A stretch of DNA of 64,000 nt from an uncultured Roseicyclus sp. (lineage in GTDB: Bacteria; Pseudomonadota; Alphaproteobacteria; Rhodobacterales; Rhodobacteraceae): assembly GCA_937139335.1 (NCBI GenBank), contig CAKZPN010000037.1, positions 1-64,000 on the forward strand. The letters are read 5' to 3'. Both the position numbers and the translations under genes were made by a program. Numbering within the stretch: position 1 is the first letter of the stretch; each line of letters begins with the position of its first letter. The notes under the pieces were generated by a model. That model worked only from the letters and a program-made list of their open reading frames with translations. It searched no databases and was not told where the DNA came from. Positions 16,344-24,934 of this stretch are shown here, in pieces.

Positions 16344-17690
16344 ATGTCCGACCCGCTTCCCCCCCTGACCGACGCCCTGATCGAGGCCGCAATCCGCGCC
16401 GGGGCCGAGGCCGCGGATGCCATCGCGGTCGACGGCACCTCGCTCAGCATCGCCGTGCGCGGCGGGCAGCTGGAACAGGCGGAGCGCTCGGAAGGGGTGG
16501 AGATCGGGCTGCGGGTGCTGATGGGCACCCGGCAGGCCTGCGTCTCTGCCTCCGACACGCGGCCCGAGACGCTGCGCGAGATGGCGGAGCGCGCCGTTAC
16601 CATGGCCCGGCTTGCGCCTGCGGACCCGACCGTGGGGCTGGCCGACCCGTCGGAGCTGAGCGGCATCCGGGACGGCGCCGCGCTCGACATGTCGGACACT
16701 GCCGCCGACCCCGACCCTGCCGCACTGGAAGATGCCGCGCGCCGGGCCGAGGCCGCGGCGCTTGCCATCTCCGGCGTCAGCCAGGTGCAATCGGCGAGCG
16801 CCGGCTTTTCCCGCCGCCGCGTGCATCTGGCCGCGAGCAACGGCTTTTCCGGCGGCTACGAGCGGACCGACCACGGGCTTGGCTGCGTCGCCATCACCGG
16901 CGAGGGGCTGCGGATGGAGCGTGACTACTACGGGGACGGCCGCAACCATGCCACCGACCTGATGAGCCCGGAAGAGATCGGGCGCCTTGCCGGAGAACGC
17001 ACCGTGGCGCGCAAGGGTGCGCGCAAGCCGCCCACCGGCGCCTACCCGGTGATCTACGACGAGCGCATCTCGTCTAGCCTGATCGGGCATCTGCTGGCGG
17101 CCACCAACGGCAGCGCCATCGTGCGCGGCGCGTCCTGGGCGCGCGACCTTCTGGGCGAACAGGTGCTGCCGCGCGGCCTGTCCATCGTCGAAGACCCGCA
17201 TCGCCCCCGCACCTCGGCCTCGCGCCCGTTCGATGCCGAGGGGCTGCCGACCGCCCGCCGCGTGATCGTCGAGGACGGCACCCTGACCGGTTGGACGCTT
17301 GACCTTGCCACCGGGCGCAAGCTCGGCCTGCCCTCCACCGCCAGCGCCAGCCGCGGCACCTCCGCGCCGCCCTCTCCCAGTGTCGGCAATGTGGCGCTGA
17401 CGCAGGGCGACCACGACCTTGCGGCGCTCTTGCGCGAAATGGGCACCGGGCTGCTCATCACCTCGATGATCGGCTCGTCGATCAACGCCAACACCGGCGA
17501 TTACTCGCGCGGCGCGTCGGGGTTCTGGGTCGAGAACGGCGAGATCACCTACCCGGTGAACGAATGCACCGTCGCCGGCAACCTGCGCGACATGCTGCGC
17601 ACGATCAGGCCCGCGAACGACGCCCGCCCGCACCTGAGCCGGGTGGTGCCGTCGCTGCTGGTCGAGGGGCTGACACTTGCCGGTGCCTGA
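16344..17690 (+). CDS. pmbA: PmbA/TldE-like protein
   Basis: This 448-residue protein belongs to the TldD/TldE (PmbA) family, which forms a heterodimeric protease that unwinds and cleaves peptides such as microcin B17 or CcdA. Matches include GGQLEQAERSEG near the start, ERTDHGLGC, and the late LTGWTLDLATGRKLGLPSTA and GNYS/NTGDYSRGASGFWVENG stretches. No HExxxH metal motif is present, which fits TldE rather than the catalytic TldD. Its partner is not in the window. The downstream phosphatase gene starts inside its last codons. Confidence 0.88.
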   Translation: MSDPLPPLTDALIEAAIRAGAEAADAIAVDGTSLSIAVRGGQLEQAERSEGVEIGLRVLMGTRQACVSASDTRPETLREMAERAVTMARLAPADPTVGLADPSELSGIRDGAALDMSDTAADPDPAALEDAARRAEAAALAISGVSQVQSASAGFSRRRVHLAASNGFSGGYERTDHGLGCVAITGEGLRMERDYYGDGRNHATDLMSPEEIGRLAGERTVARKGARKPPTGAYPVIYDERISSSLIGHLLAATNGSAIVRGASWARDLLGEQVLPRGLSIVEDPHRPRTSASRPFDAEGLPTARRVIVEDGTLTGWTLDLATGRKLGLPSTASASRGTSAPPSPSVGNVALTQGDHDLAALLREMGTGLLITSMIGSSINANTGDYSRGASGFWVENGEITYPVNECTVAGNLRDMLRTIRPANDARPHLSRVVPSLLVEGLTLAGA

Positions 17691-18462
17691 CCCGCTGGAC
17701 GATCTCGCGCTGCTGGTCGAGGTGGCGCGGGGGGCAGGCCGCATCGCCGCGCGTTTCTTCCGCGAAGAGCCCGAAGTCTGGGACAAGCCCGACGGCGCCG
17801 GCCCGGTGACCGAGGCCGACATCGCCGTGGACGAGATGCTGCGCGAGCGTCTGTGCGCGGCGCGGCCCGACTATGGCTGGCTGTCCGAGGAAACGCCGGA
17901 CACGCCCGCACGCCTGTCGGCCTCGCGGGTCTTCATCGTCGATCCCATCGACGGCACCCAGGCCTTCATCGAGGGCAGTTCCGCCTTTTCGCACTCGCTG
18001 GCCGTGGTCGAGGATGGCGTGCCGATCGCCGCGGTCGTCTACCTGCCGATCCGCGGCAAGCTCTACGCCGCCGCGCGCGGCCATGGCGCGACGCTGGACG
18101 AGGTCGCGATCCGCACCTCGGGCGCACGGCACCTGCACGAGGCGGAACTGCTGGCGACGAAACACACGCTGTCGCCCGCGCATTGGCCGCGCGGGGTGCC
18201 GCCGGTGACGCGCGCCTACCGCCCCTCTCTCGCCTATCGCATGGCGTTGGTCGGAGAAGGCCGCTTCGACGGCATGCTGACCTTTCGCCCGACCTGGGAA
18301 TGGGACATCGCCGCCGGCGCGCTGATCGTGGCGGAAGCGGGCGGCATCGCGACGGACGGGATGGGCGGAGCGCTCCGGTTCAACAACGCCCTGCCGCAGG
18401 TGCCGGGCGTTCTGGCCGCCGCCCCTGCGCTTCACCCGGCGCTGCTGAAGGCGCGGGTCTAG
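17683..18462 (+). CDS. Inositol-monophosphatase-family phosphatase (CysQ-like)
   Basis: This 259-residue, Mg-dependent, Li-sensitive phosphatase has metal sites EE (LSEETPD), DPIDGTQAF and WEWDIAAGALIVAEAGG. The family includes inositol phosphatases and 3'(2'),5'-bisphosphate nucleotidase (CysQ), and the sequence does not settle which. The start is a GTG (TTG at 17677 is an alternative); both lie inside the end of pmbA. It leads a cluster with DUF4170, waaA and lpxK, an order seen in related bacteria. Confidence 0.88.
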   Translation: MPDPLDDLALLVEVARGAGRIAARFFREEPEVWDKPDGAGPVTEADIAVDEMLRERLCAARPDYGWLSEETPDTPARLSASRVFIVDPIDGTQAFIEGSSAFSHSLAVVEDGVPIAAVVYLPIRGKLYAAARGHGATLDEVAIRTSGARHLHEAELLATKHTLSPAHWPRGVPPVTRAYRPSLAYRMALVGEGRFDGMLTFRPTWEWDIAAGALIVAEAGGIATDGMGGALRFNNALPQVPGVLAAAPALHPALLKARV

Positions 18463-18584
18463 CGGGCCTCGACGACCGGCGCCGCCTCACGCACCGGCTG
18501 CGCGGCGCTGGAGAGGGTAGCCAGCACGGTCAGCAGCAGAAGGGTGGACAGGGTCAGGAGGCTGATGCGAAAGGCGATGGTCAT
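18459..18584 (-). CDS. Putative 41-residue secreted/membrane miniprotein
   Basis: An ATG-started frame encodes 41 residues: two charged residues, a long hydrophobic core (ISLLTLSTLLLLTVLATL) and a signal-peptidase-like end SSAAQ, then a short tail PVREAAPVVEAR. It looks like a signal peptide with a short mature peptide or a single-pass protein. It is antisense to and convergent with the phosphatase gene, overlapping its stop. The ribosome site is weak. No homologue is recognised; it could be spurious, but the composition is not that of a random frame. Confidence 0.45.
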   Translation of the reverse strand: MTIAFRISLLTLSTLLLLTVLATLSSAAQPVREAAPVVEAR

Positions 18585-18653
18585 CGGAAAACTCGTGTCT
18601 GAAACGGGGGCGCCATGACCCGGAGCCTAAGCCACGCCGCCATGCCCTGCGAT

Positions 18654-18701
18654 GGCGGGAAACCCGCCCTTCTGCCTGCCGCTGGGTAAGGGTTTCCCGC
18701 C
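18654..18701. repeat. Perfect 12-bp inverted repeat, 24-nt spacer
   Basis: GGCGGGAAACCC (18654-18665) pairs with GGGTTTCCCGCC (18690-18701). It lies in the gap upstream of DUF4170-waaA-lpxK and of the miniprotein gene, and has no T tract, so a regulatory site or structured leader is likelier than a terminator. Confidence 0.55.
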
Positions 18702-18768
18702 TGCTTGACCCTGCCCCGCCAATCCCTAGGGTGCAGGCGCAGCATTCCCCCCGGCAAAGGACACGACC

Positions 18769-19014
18769 ATGACCCAACGCCTGCACCTCGTTTTTGGCGG
18801 CGAGCTTGTCGATCCGCAGAAATCCGAGTTCCGCGACATGGACGACATCCATATCGTCGGCCTCTTTCCCGACTACGCCAGCGCCTACGACGCCTGGAAG
18901 GCCGAGGCGCAGCGCACCGTCGACAACGCCCACATGCGTTATTTCATCACCCACCTGCACCGTCTGCTGGACGAGGGCACCCCGACCTCGCCGACGCAGG
19001 AACTGGGCGATTGA
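18769..19014 (+). CDS. DUF4170 domain protein
   Basis: This 81-residue soluble protein (MTQRLHLVFGGELVDPQ, GLFPDYASAYDAWKAEAQRTVDNAHMRYFITHLHRLLD) matches the small DUF4170 family found beside Kdo transferase genes in alphaproteobacteria. There is no signal or membrane segment. It is 10 nt from waaA and preceded by AAGGA. Function is unknown; genomic linkage suggests a role in lipopolysaccharide core assembly. Confidence 0.85.
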   Translation: MTQRLHLVFGGELVDPQKSEFRDMDDIHIVGLFPDYASAYDAWKAEAQRTVDNAHMRYFITHLHRLLDEGTPTSPTQELGD

Positions 19015-19024
19015 GCCGCGCAGC

Positions 19025-20320
19025 ATGACCGGTTCCCTCGCCCTATGGGCCTACCTCGCGTGGTCGGGCCGCGGCGGGCGCAGCTTTGCCGACCGCAAGC
19101 TGCGCGAGCGCCTGGCCGAGGGCAAGGAAGACGGCGCGCGGCTGGATGAACGGCGCGGTATCGCGGGCCTGCCGCGCCCTGCCGGGCCGCTGATCTGGTT
19201 TCACGCCGCCAGCGTGGGCGAGTCGCTGGCGCTGCTGGAACTGATCCGGCAGATGCTCGATGACCGCGAAGACCTGACGATCCTCGTCACCACCGGCACC
19301 GTCACCTCGGCCGGCGTCATGGCCGACCGCCTGCCCGACCGCGCGATCCACCAGTACCTCCCGCTCGACGCGCGCGCCTTCGTGCGGCCGTTCCTCGACC
19401 ACTGGCACCCCGATGTCGCGGTCTGGACCGAAAGCGAACTGTGGCCGGCCTTGATCTGCGAGACCCACGCGCTCGGCATTCCGATGCTGCTGCTGAACGC
19501 GCGGATGTCCAAGGCGAGCCACGACCGCTGGCGCTTCCTACGCGGCATGGCCCGCAGTCTGCTGAACCGCTTCGATCGGGCGCTGGTGCAGGACGACCTG
19601 ACCGCGATCTACCTGCGCCGGCTGGGCCTGCCGCTGGACCGGATGGAGGTGACGGGCACGCTCAAGGAAGGGGCCGCCGCCCTGCCGGTGAAATCCTCGG
19701 ACCTCGAAGCGATGCGGGTCGAGATCGCCGGCCGGCCGGTCTGGGTCGCCTCCTCGACGCATCCGGGCGAAGAGGAAAAGGTGCTGGAGGCGCACCGGAT
19801 CGCGCTCCGGTCCAACCCAAGGCTGCTGCTGATCCTGGTGCCGCGCCACGCCGTGCGGGGCGACGAGATCGCGGAACTGCTGGAGGCCGGCGACTGGACC
19901 TTCACCCGCCGCTCCGCCGGCGACGGGCCCGAGGCCGAGGCGCCGGTCTACCTGGCCGACACGATGGGCGAGTTGGGCCTGTGGTATCGCCTCGCCCCCG
20001 TCAGCTTCGTCGGCGGCTCGTGGGAGCCCATCGGCGGGCACAATCCGTTCGAGCCGGCGGCTCTGGGATCGGCGATCCTGCACGGACCCTACGTCACCAA
20101 TTTCGTCGACATCTACCAGCGCCTGACCGAGGCGCGGGCGGCGCGGCTGGTCTCGGCCCCGCAGTCGCTGGCCGAGGCGGTGGACGACCTGTTGTCGCCC
20201 GACCGCGCGGCGGCGATGGCGCATGCGGCGTGGGAGGTGGTGTCGGCCGGCGCCGATGTGACGGAGCGCGCCAAGGCGGTGCTGCTCGAAACGCTGGACG
20301 CCGCCGAGGCGCGGGGCTGA
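19025..20320 (+). CDS. waaA: 3-deoxy-D-manno-octulosonic acid transferase
   Basis: WaaA (KdtA) moves Kdo from CMP-Kdo onto lipid IVA at the inner membrane. The 431-residue product has the N-terminal block WFHAASVGESLALLELI, ESELWPALI, and the C-terminal GT-B nucleotide-sugar region FVGGSWEPIGGHNPFEPAALG. There is a short N-terminal hydrophobic segment for membrane association. It starts at ATG 19025, 10 nt after DUF4170. The last base of its TGA is the first of the lpxK ATG. Confidence 0.95.
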   Translation: MTGSLALWAYLAWSGRGGRSFADRKLRERLAEGKEDGARLDERRGIAGLPRPAGPLIWFHAASVGESLALLELIRQMLDDREDLTILVTTGTVTSAGVMADRLPDRAIHQYLPLDARAFVRPFLDHWHPDVAVWTESELWPALICETHALGIPMLLLNARMSKASHDRWRFLRGMARSLLNRFDRALVQDDLTAIYLRRLGLPLDRMEVTGTLKEGAAALPVKSSDLEAMRVEIAGRPVWVASSTHPGEEEKVLEAHRIALRSNPRLLLILVPRHAVRGDEIAELLEAGDWTFTRRSAGDGPEAEAPVYLADTMGELGLWYRLAPVSFVGGSWEPIGGHNPFEPAALGSAILHGPYVTNFVDIYQRLTEARAARLVSAPQSLAEAVDDLLSPDRAAAMAHAAWEVVSAGADVTERAKAVLLETLDAAEARG

Positions 20321-21342
20321 TGCGCGCGCCGGGCTTCTGGCACCGCGAGGCCGGGGTGCGGGCCGCGCTGCTGTCGCCGCTCGGCGCGCTCTATGCCGCT
20401 GCGACACGGCGGCGGCTTGCGCAGGGGCCGCGGGAGAAGGTGGGTGTGCCGGTGATCTGCGTCGGCAACCTGAACGCGGGCGGCACCGGCAAGACGCCCA
20501 CGGTGATCGCGCTGGCCGAACGCCTGCGAGACCGGGGCATCGTCGCCCATGCGGTGACGCGCGGCCACGGAGGATCGCTCGAGGGGCCGGTGCAGGTGGA
20601 GGAGCGCCGGCACAGCGCGTCGGAAACGGGCGATGAACCGCTTCTGCTCGCAGCCTTCCTGCCGACCTGGGTGGCGAAGGATCGCGCCGCCGGTGCGCGG
20701 GCGGCGGTGGCTGCGGGGGCGCAGGTGATCGTGCTGGACGACGGCTTCCAGAACCCGGCGCTGGCCCATGACCTTTCGATCATCGTGGTCGACGCCGGGA
20801 TCGGCTTCGGCAACGGGCGCGTGATCCCGGCCGGGCCGTTGCGCGAACCCGTGGCCGTGGGGCTGGCGCGCGCCGATATCGTGCTCTCCATCGGCGACGC
20901 CGGCGCGCAGGCCGGTTTCGACGAGCGGTGGAGCCCGGAAATCACCGTGCCCCATGTCACCGGCGCGCTCTGGCCGCTGCCGACCGGGCTGCCGATGCAG
21001 GATCTTCCGGTGCTCGCCTTCGCCGGGATCGGGCACCCGGAGAAATTCTTCCAGACGCTGAAGGCTATGGGCGCGGACATCCGCGCGACCCATGCGCTGA
21101 GCGATCACCAGCCGCTGAGCGACACGCTGATGACCCGGATGCTGCGCGAGGCGCGGGCCATCGGGGCGCAGGTGGTTACGACGGAGAAGGACGCGGTGCG
21201 CCTGCCGCCCGCGCTGCGCGCGCAGGTGATGACGGTGCCGGTGCGATTGCAGCTGGACGATTGGGGGCCGGTCGATGCGGCGCTGGACCGTCTGGGCGCT
21301 GCACCCGAGGGCGAAACCGACCATGCGGGCGGGCCTGCGTAG
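20320..21342 (+). CDS. lpxK: Tetraacyldisaccharide 4'-kinase
   Basis: LpxK phosphorylates the lipid A disaccharide at the inner membrane. The protein is 340 residues with the Walker A NAGGTGKTPT (about 54-62), LDDGFQNPALAHDL and GPLREP family motifs, and AGIGHPEKFFQTL in the C-terminal part. It shares one base with the waaA stop (TGATG), indicating translational coupling. A hairpin between it and the convergent CoA transferase gene may end transcription. Confidence 0.95.
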   Translation: MRAPGFWHREAGVRAALLSPLGALYAAATRRRLAQGPREKVGVPVICVGNLNAGGTGKTPTVIALAERLRDRGIVAHAVTRGHGGSLEGPVQVEERRHSASETGDEPLLLAAFLPTWVAKDRAAGARAAVAAGAQVIVLDDGFQNPALAHDLSIIVVDAGIGFGNGRVIPAGPLREPVAVGLARADIVLSIGDAGAQAGFDERWSPEITVPHVTGALWPLPTGLPMQDLPVLAFAGIGHPEKFFQTLKAMGADIRATHALSDHQPLSDTLMTRMLREARAIGAQVVTTEKDAVRLPPALRAQVMTVPVRLQLDDWGPVDAALDRLGAAPEGETDHAGGPA

Positions 21343-21362
21343 GGTGCGCCTTCAGGCGCGCC
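21343..21362. terminator. Bidirectional hairpin between lpxK and CoA transferase
   Basis: GGTGCGCC / GGCGCGCC form an 8-bp stem (one G-T pair) with loop TTCA between two convergent genes. No long T tract is present. Confidence 0.45.
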
Positions 21363-21363
21363 T

Positions 21364-22500
21364 TCACAGGTCGGACCAGCCGACGATCGCGTCATCCGCG
21401 CCCAGCCCCGGCGCAGGCCGCTCCAGCGCCACCTCCGCGTCCGAGAACCGGAACGGCGGCCGCACGCCCGGCACGCCATCCAGATCGAGCCGCGTGCCGC
21501 GCGCCACCACCTGCGGGTCGGCGAAGACCTCGGCCAGATCGTTGATCGGGCCGGCCGGCACGCCCTCGGCCTCGCAGGCGGCCAGCAGGTCGGCCTTGGA
21601 CCGCGCCCGCGTCGCCTCGGTCAGCCGCGCGGTCATCGGGCCGCGATGAGCGATGCGGTCCGAATTGGTCAGGTAGTCCGGGTGCTCCGCCATGTCGTGC
21701 AGACCGAGGAGCCCGCACAGCCGTCGGTATTGCCCGTCGTTGCCGGTGGCGATGATGATCCAGCCGTCGGCGCAGTCGAACACCTGGTAGGGCGTCAGGT
21801 TCTGGTGGGCGTTGCCGATCCGCTCGGGCGGCACGCCGGTGGTCAGGTAGTTCATCGCCTGGTTCGCCATCACCGCCGTGGCGGTGTCGAGAAGGCTCAT
21901 GTCGATGTGTTGCCCCTGCCCGGTCGATTTGCGCAGGTGCAGCGCGGCGAGGATCGCGTTGGAGGCATAGAGGCCGGTGAAGATGTCGGTGACGGCGACG
22001 CCAACCTTCTGCGGCTGTCCATCCGGCGCGCCGGTGACCGACATCAGGCCGGACATGCCCTGTATGATGTAATCATAGCCCGCGCGATGCGCGTAGGGCC
22101 CGTCCTGCCCGAAGCCGGTGATCGAACAGTAGATCAGGCGCGGGTTCACCGCCTTGAGGCTCGCGTAGTCGAGTCCGTATTTCGCCAGCCCGCCGAGCTT
22201 GAAGTTCTCGATCAGCACGTCGGCGCCGCGGGCAAGGTCCAGCACCCGCGCGCGGCCCGCATCGGTGCGGAAATCGGCGATCACCGATTTCTTGCCGCGG
22301 TTGCAGGAATGGAAATAGGCGGCCGACCGGTCGCCGTTGTGGTCCACGAAGGGCGGACCCCAGCGGCGGGTGTCGTCGCCCTCGGGCGCCTCGACCTTGA
22401 TGACTTCGGCGCCCAGGTCGGCGAGCGTCTGGCCGGCCCAGGGGCCGGCCAGGATGCGCGCCAGTTCCAGGACGCGAACGCCCTCGAGCGGTGCGGTCAT
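21364..22500 (-). CDS. CaiB/BaiF family (class III) CoA transferase
   Basis: This 378-residue protein has the class III CoA-transferase pattern: LARILAGPWAGQTLADLGAEVIKVE at the start, the DTRRWGPPF region, ENFKLGGLAKYGLDY and GYDYIIQGMSGLMSVTG, including the expected catalytic Asp region. The family exchanges CoA between carboxylic acids such as oxalate, carnitine or succinate. The substrate here is unknown. It overlaps the upstream DsbA-like gene by 4 nt, an odd pairing that probably reflects operon packing rather than joint function. Confidence 0.92.
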   Translation of the reverse strand: MTAPLEGVRVLELARILAGPWAGQTLADLGAEVIKVEAPEGDDTRRWGPPFVDHNGDRSAAYFHSCNRGKKSVIADFRTDAGRARVLDLARGADVLIENFKLGGLAKYGLDYASLKAVNPRLIYCSITGFGQDGPYAHRAGYDYIIQGMSGLMSVTGAPDGQPQKVGVAVTDIFTGLYASNAILAALHLRKSTGQGQHIDMSLLDTATAVMANQAMNYLTTGVPPERIGNAHQNLTPYQVFDCADGWIIIATGNDGQYRRLCGLLGLHDMAEHPDYLTNSDRIAHRGPMTARLTEATRARSKADLLAACEAEGVPAGPINDLAEVFADPQVVARGTRLDLDGVPGVRPPFRFSDAEVALERPAPGLGADDAIVGWSDL

Positions 22501-23180
22501 TGCGCGGCTGCGACCCGTTCGTCGAGGATCGCCGCGAAATCGGCGTAGCTCATGTTGCCGTTCATTTCCCCGTCGATGACGAAATGCGGCGTGCCAGGGA
22601 TGTCGTGCTCGGCCATGTTGGCCTCATGGTTCGCGATCAGGGCCTCGGCCATGGCGGCGTCGGTCAGGCAGGCGTCGAGTTGCTCGTTGCTGAGCCCGGC
22701 CATGCGCCCGATGTTGCGCAGGCCCTCGGCGACCTCGGCGGGGGAGCCTTGGGTCCATTGTGCCTGGCGCTCGTAGATCAGGTCGACGATGCCGAAGTAG
22801 CGGTCCGGCCCGGCGCAGCGCGCCACCATCCCGGCCCAGAGGCCGAAGCGGTCGAAATAGACCTCGCGATAAACCAGCCGCACCTGCCCGGTGTCGACGT
22901 AGTTCGCCTTGATCTGTGGCAGGGTGTTGCGGTGGAACGTGGCGCAATGCGGGCAGGTGAAGGAGGCGTATTCGATCACCTCCACCGGCGCGTCGGGGTC
23001 GCCCAGCACCATCTCGAGTACTTCGGGCGCGTCGCCGGTCTCGGGCGCGGTGGCCTCCTGCGCGTTGGCGGCCTGCGGCAGCAGCGGCAGTTCGGGCGCG
23101 CCTTGCGGGCGCAGCAGCGCGTAGGTTCCGGCGGCCATGGCGCCGGCTCCGGCGCCCATCAAAAGGGTCCTGCGATCCAT
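22497..23180 (-). CDS. DsbA-family thiol-disulfide oxidoreductase
   Basis: This 227-residue thioredoxin-fold protein has an active site CPHC at C76-C79 (SFTCPHCATFH), an inserted helical domain, and the cis-Pro loop GTPHFVIDG. The N-terminus (DRRTLLMGAGAGAMAAG) looks like a Tat signal or anchor, placing it in the periplasm where it introduces or shuffles disulfides. It is of the BdbD-like group rather than classical DsbA. It is coupled to the CoA transferase gene by an ATGA overlap. Confidence 0.92.
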   Translation of the reverse strand: MDRRTLLMGAGAGAMAAGTYALLRPQGAPELPLLPQAANAQEATAPETGDAPEVLEMVLGDPDAPVEVIEYASFTCPHCATFHRNTLPQIKANYVDTGQVRLVYREVYFDRFGLWAGMVARCAGPDRYFGIVDLIYERQAQWTQGSPAEVAEGLRNIGRMAGLSNEQLDACLTDAAMAEALIANHEANMAEHDIPGTPHFVIDGEMNGNMSYADFAAILDERVAAAQ

Positions 23181-23195
23181 GTTCGGGTATTCTCC

Positions 23196-23726
23196 TTAGG
23201 TCTGTCGCGGGGTTAACACGTTCCGGGCGAGGCGCGCGAGGGCCTGTTTCAGCCCCTCGTCCTCGATCCCGCCGATCCCGTCCATCGCGCGGGCGAGCCG
23301 CACCGGGTCGGGCGGCGGGGGCGGGGCGGCCTTCGCCGTACGAAAGGCGACCTGCCCCTCGGCAAAGCCTGTGGGCGCGGTCTGGGTGATGTGGACATGG
23401 GCGACGGCGCGATAGCCGCAGGTGGCGTTGACCCGCTCCATGATCCGGTCTTTCTGCATGTCGAGGATCGGCGCGTGCGCCCCGGTGGTGAGCAGCACCA
23501 GGGTGCCGCCGAAGCCGCGCCCGTAAGTGATCTTGACCGGGCGGGCGATCCCGGCGATCTCCTCGCCCACGATCTCGGGCCAGTGCGTCAGCAGCTTCGC
23601 CTCGCCGAAGCCGCGCTTCTCTGCCGGCGCCTTCAGCGCATTGGCCAGCAGCGCGCCCGCGGTCTCGAACCCGCGCCTGCGGCGCTTGGTCGGATCGGGT
23701 CTTGCGGATGTCGGCGCGCGACGCAT
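23196..23726 (-). CDS. dciA: DUF721/DciA-like protein (replicative helicase loader)
   Basis: This 176-residue protein matches the DUF721 family, whose members include DciA, a loader of the DnaB helicase in bacteria lacking DnaC. Family parts visible are the W-P-E-I-VGEEIA stretch (LLTHWPEIVGEEIAGIARPV), TYGRGFGGTLVLLTTGAHAP and QKDRIMERVNATCGY. The start at MRRAPTSAR is preceded by AGGAAA; the longer frame from 23753 has no such site. The basic N-terminus fits nucleic-acid contact. It diverges from mutY. Confidence 0.82.
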   Translation of the reverse strand: MRRAPTSARPDPTKRRRRGFETAGALLANALKAPAEKRGFGEAKLLTHWPEIVGEEIAGIARPVKITYGRGFGGTLVLLTTGAHAPILDMQKDRIMERVNATCGYRAVAHVHITQTAPTGFAEGQVAFRTAKAAPPPPPDPVRLARAMDGIGGIEDEGLKQALARLARNVLTPRQT

Positions 23727-23808
23727 GGGTTGCTTTCCTGTTCCTGCGGGCAATCTATGCCGTTACGCGATGCTAACCAATAACAGCCGGTGAGGGGGCA
23801 GATAAACC

Positions 23809-24882
23809 TTGCGTGACGGGTTTCTCGACGATGCGGTCAGCGCCGCGCTGCTGCCGTGGTATGACCGCCACGCGCGCAACCTGCCGTGGCGGGTGCCGCC
23901 GGAGGCACTGGCCGCAGGTATCCTGCCCGACCCTTACCGCGTCTGGCTGTCCGAGATCATGCTGCAGCAGACCACCGTCGCCGCCGTCCGCGACTACTTC
24001 CAACGCTTCACCGCGCGCTGGCCGACCGTCGCGGCGCTGGCCGCGGCGGAGGATGCCGAGGTGATGGCCGAATGGGCGGGGCTTGGCTACTATGCCCGGG
24101 CCCGCAACCTGCTGAAATGCGCGCGCGTGGTGGCGGGGGAACATGGCGGGCGGTTCCCCGACACCGAGGAGGGGCTGCGCAGCCTGCCCGGCATTGGCCC
24201 CTACACCGCCGCCGCAGTGGCCGCGATCGCCTTCGACCGGCCCGCGGCGGTGATGGACGGCAACGTGGAACGTGTGTTGGCGCGGCTCTTCGCCGTGGAA
24301 ACCCCGCTGCCCGCCGCCAAGCCCGAGTTGCGCGCGCTGTCCGAGCGGTTGACGCCCGAGGACCGACCCGGCTGCTATGCGCAGGCGGTGATGGACCTCG
24401 GCGCGACCATCTGCACGCCGCGCGCGCCGGCCTGCGGCATTTGCCCGGTCATCGAGCTTTGCCGCGCGCGGGCCGAGGGCATCGCGGCGGATCTGCCGCG
24501 CAAGGCGCCGAAGGCGGCAAAGCCGACGCGGTTGGGCATCGTCTACCTTGCCCGCCGCCGCGACGGCGCGGTGCTGCTGGAAACCCGGCCGGACAAGGGT
24601 TTGCTCGGCGGGATGCTGGGCTGGCCCGGCACCGACTGGGCCGAGACCGAGCCGCCAGACGCCCCGCCGCTTTCCGCCGAATGGCACGATCCGGGGCTGG
24701 AGGTACGCCACACCTTCACCCATTTCCACCTTCGGTTGAGGGTTCTGCTGGCTGTGCCGGAACCGGATGCGACACCTCGGCGCGGCACGTTTCACCCCCG
24801 CGCCACATTCCGGCCTTCAAGCCTTCCTACGCTGATGCGCAAGGCTTGGAACCTTGCCGAAGGCGCCTGGCCGCAGGATTGA
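23809..24882 (+). CDS. mutY: A/G-specific adenine glycosylase
   Basis: MutY removes adenine mispaired with 8-oxoguanine. It begins with a TTG codon, preceded by GAGGGGG. The 357-residue protein has the helix-hairpin-helix region (LPGIGPYTAAAVAAIAFD), catalytic E49 (EIMLQQTTV), the MDGNVERVL Asp, a [4Fe-4S] site of the C-x6-C-x2-C-x5-C type (CTPRAPACGICPVIELC), and a C-terminal NUDIX-like domain that recognises 8-oxoG. It diverges from dciA, with 82 bp between them. Confidence 0.96.
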   Translation: MRDGFLDDAVSAALLPWYDRHARNLPWRVPPEALAAGILPDPYRVWLSEIMLQQTTVAAVRDYFQRFTARWPTVAALAAAEDAEVMAEWAGLGYYARARNLLKCARVVAGEHGGRFPDTEEGLRSLPGIGPYTAAAVAAIAFDRPAAVMDGNVERVLARLFAVETPLPAAKPELRALSERLTPEDRPGCYAQAVMDLGATICTPRAPACGICPVIELCRARAEGIAADLPRKAPKAAKPTRLGIVYLARRRDGAVLLETRPDKGLLGGMLGWPGTDWAETEPPDAPPLSAEWHDPGLEVRHTFTHFHLRLRVLLAVPEPDATPRRGTFHPRATFRPSSLPTLMRKAWNLAEGAWPQD

Positions 24883-24934
24883 CACCCCAAAAGGCGGGGC
24901 GCATCGTTTGCGAACAGCAAGGAGAGTTCAGGCC

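Noticed and set aside
14748..17822. 1024-codon open frame on the minus strand
   Set aside because: It spans DUF2125, the terminator and pmbA, all supported on the plus strand; composition is shadow-like.
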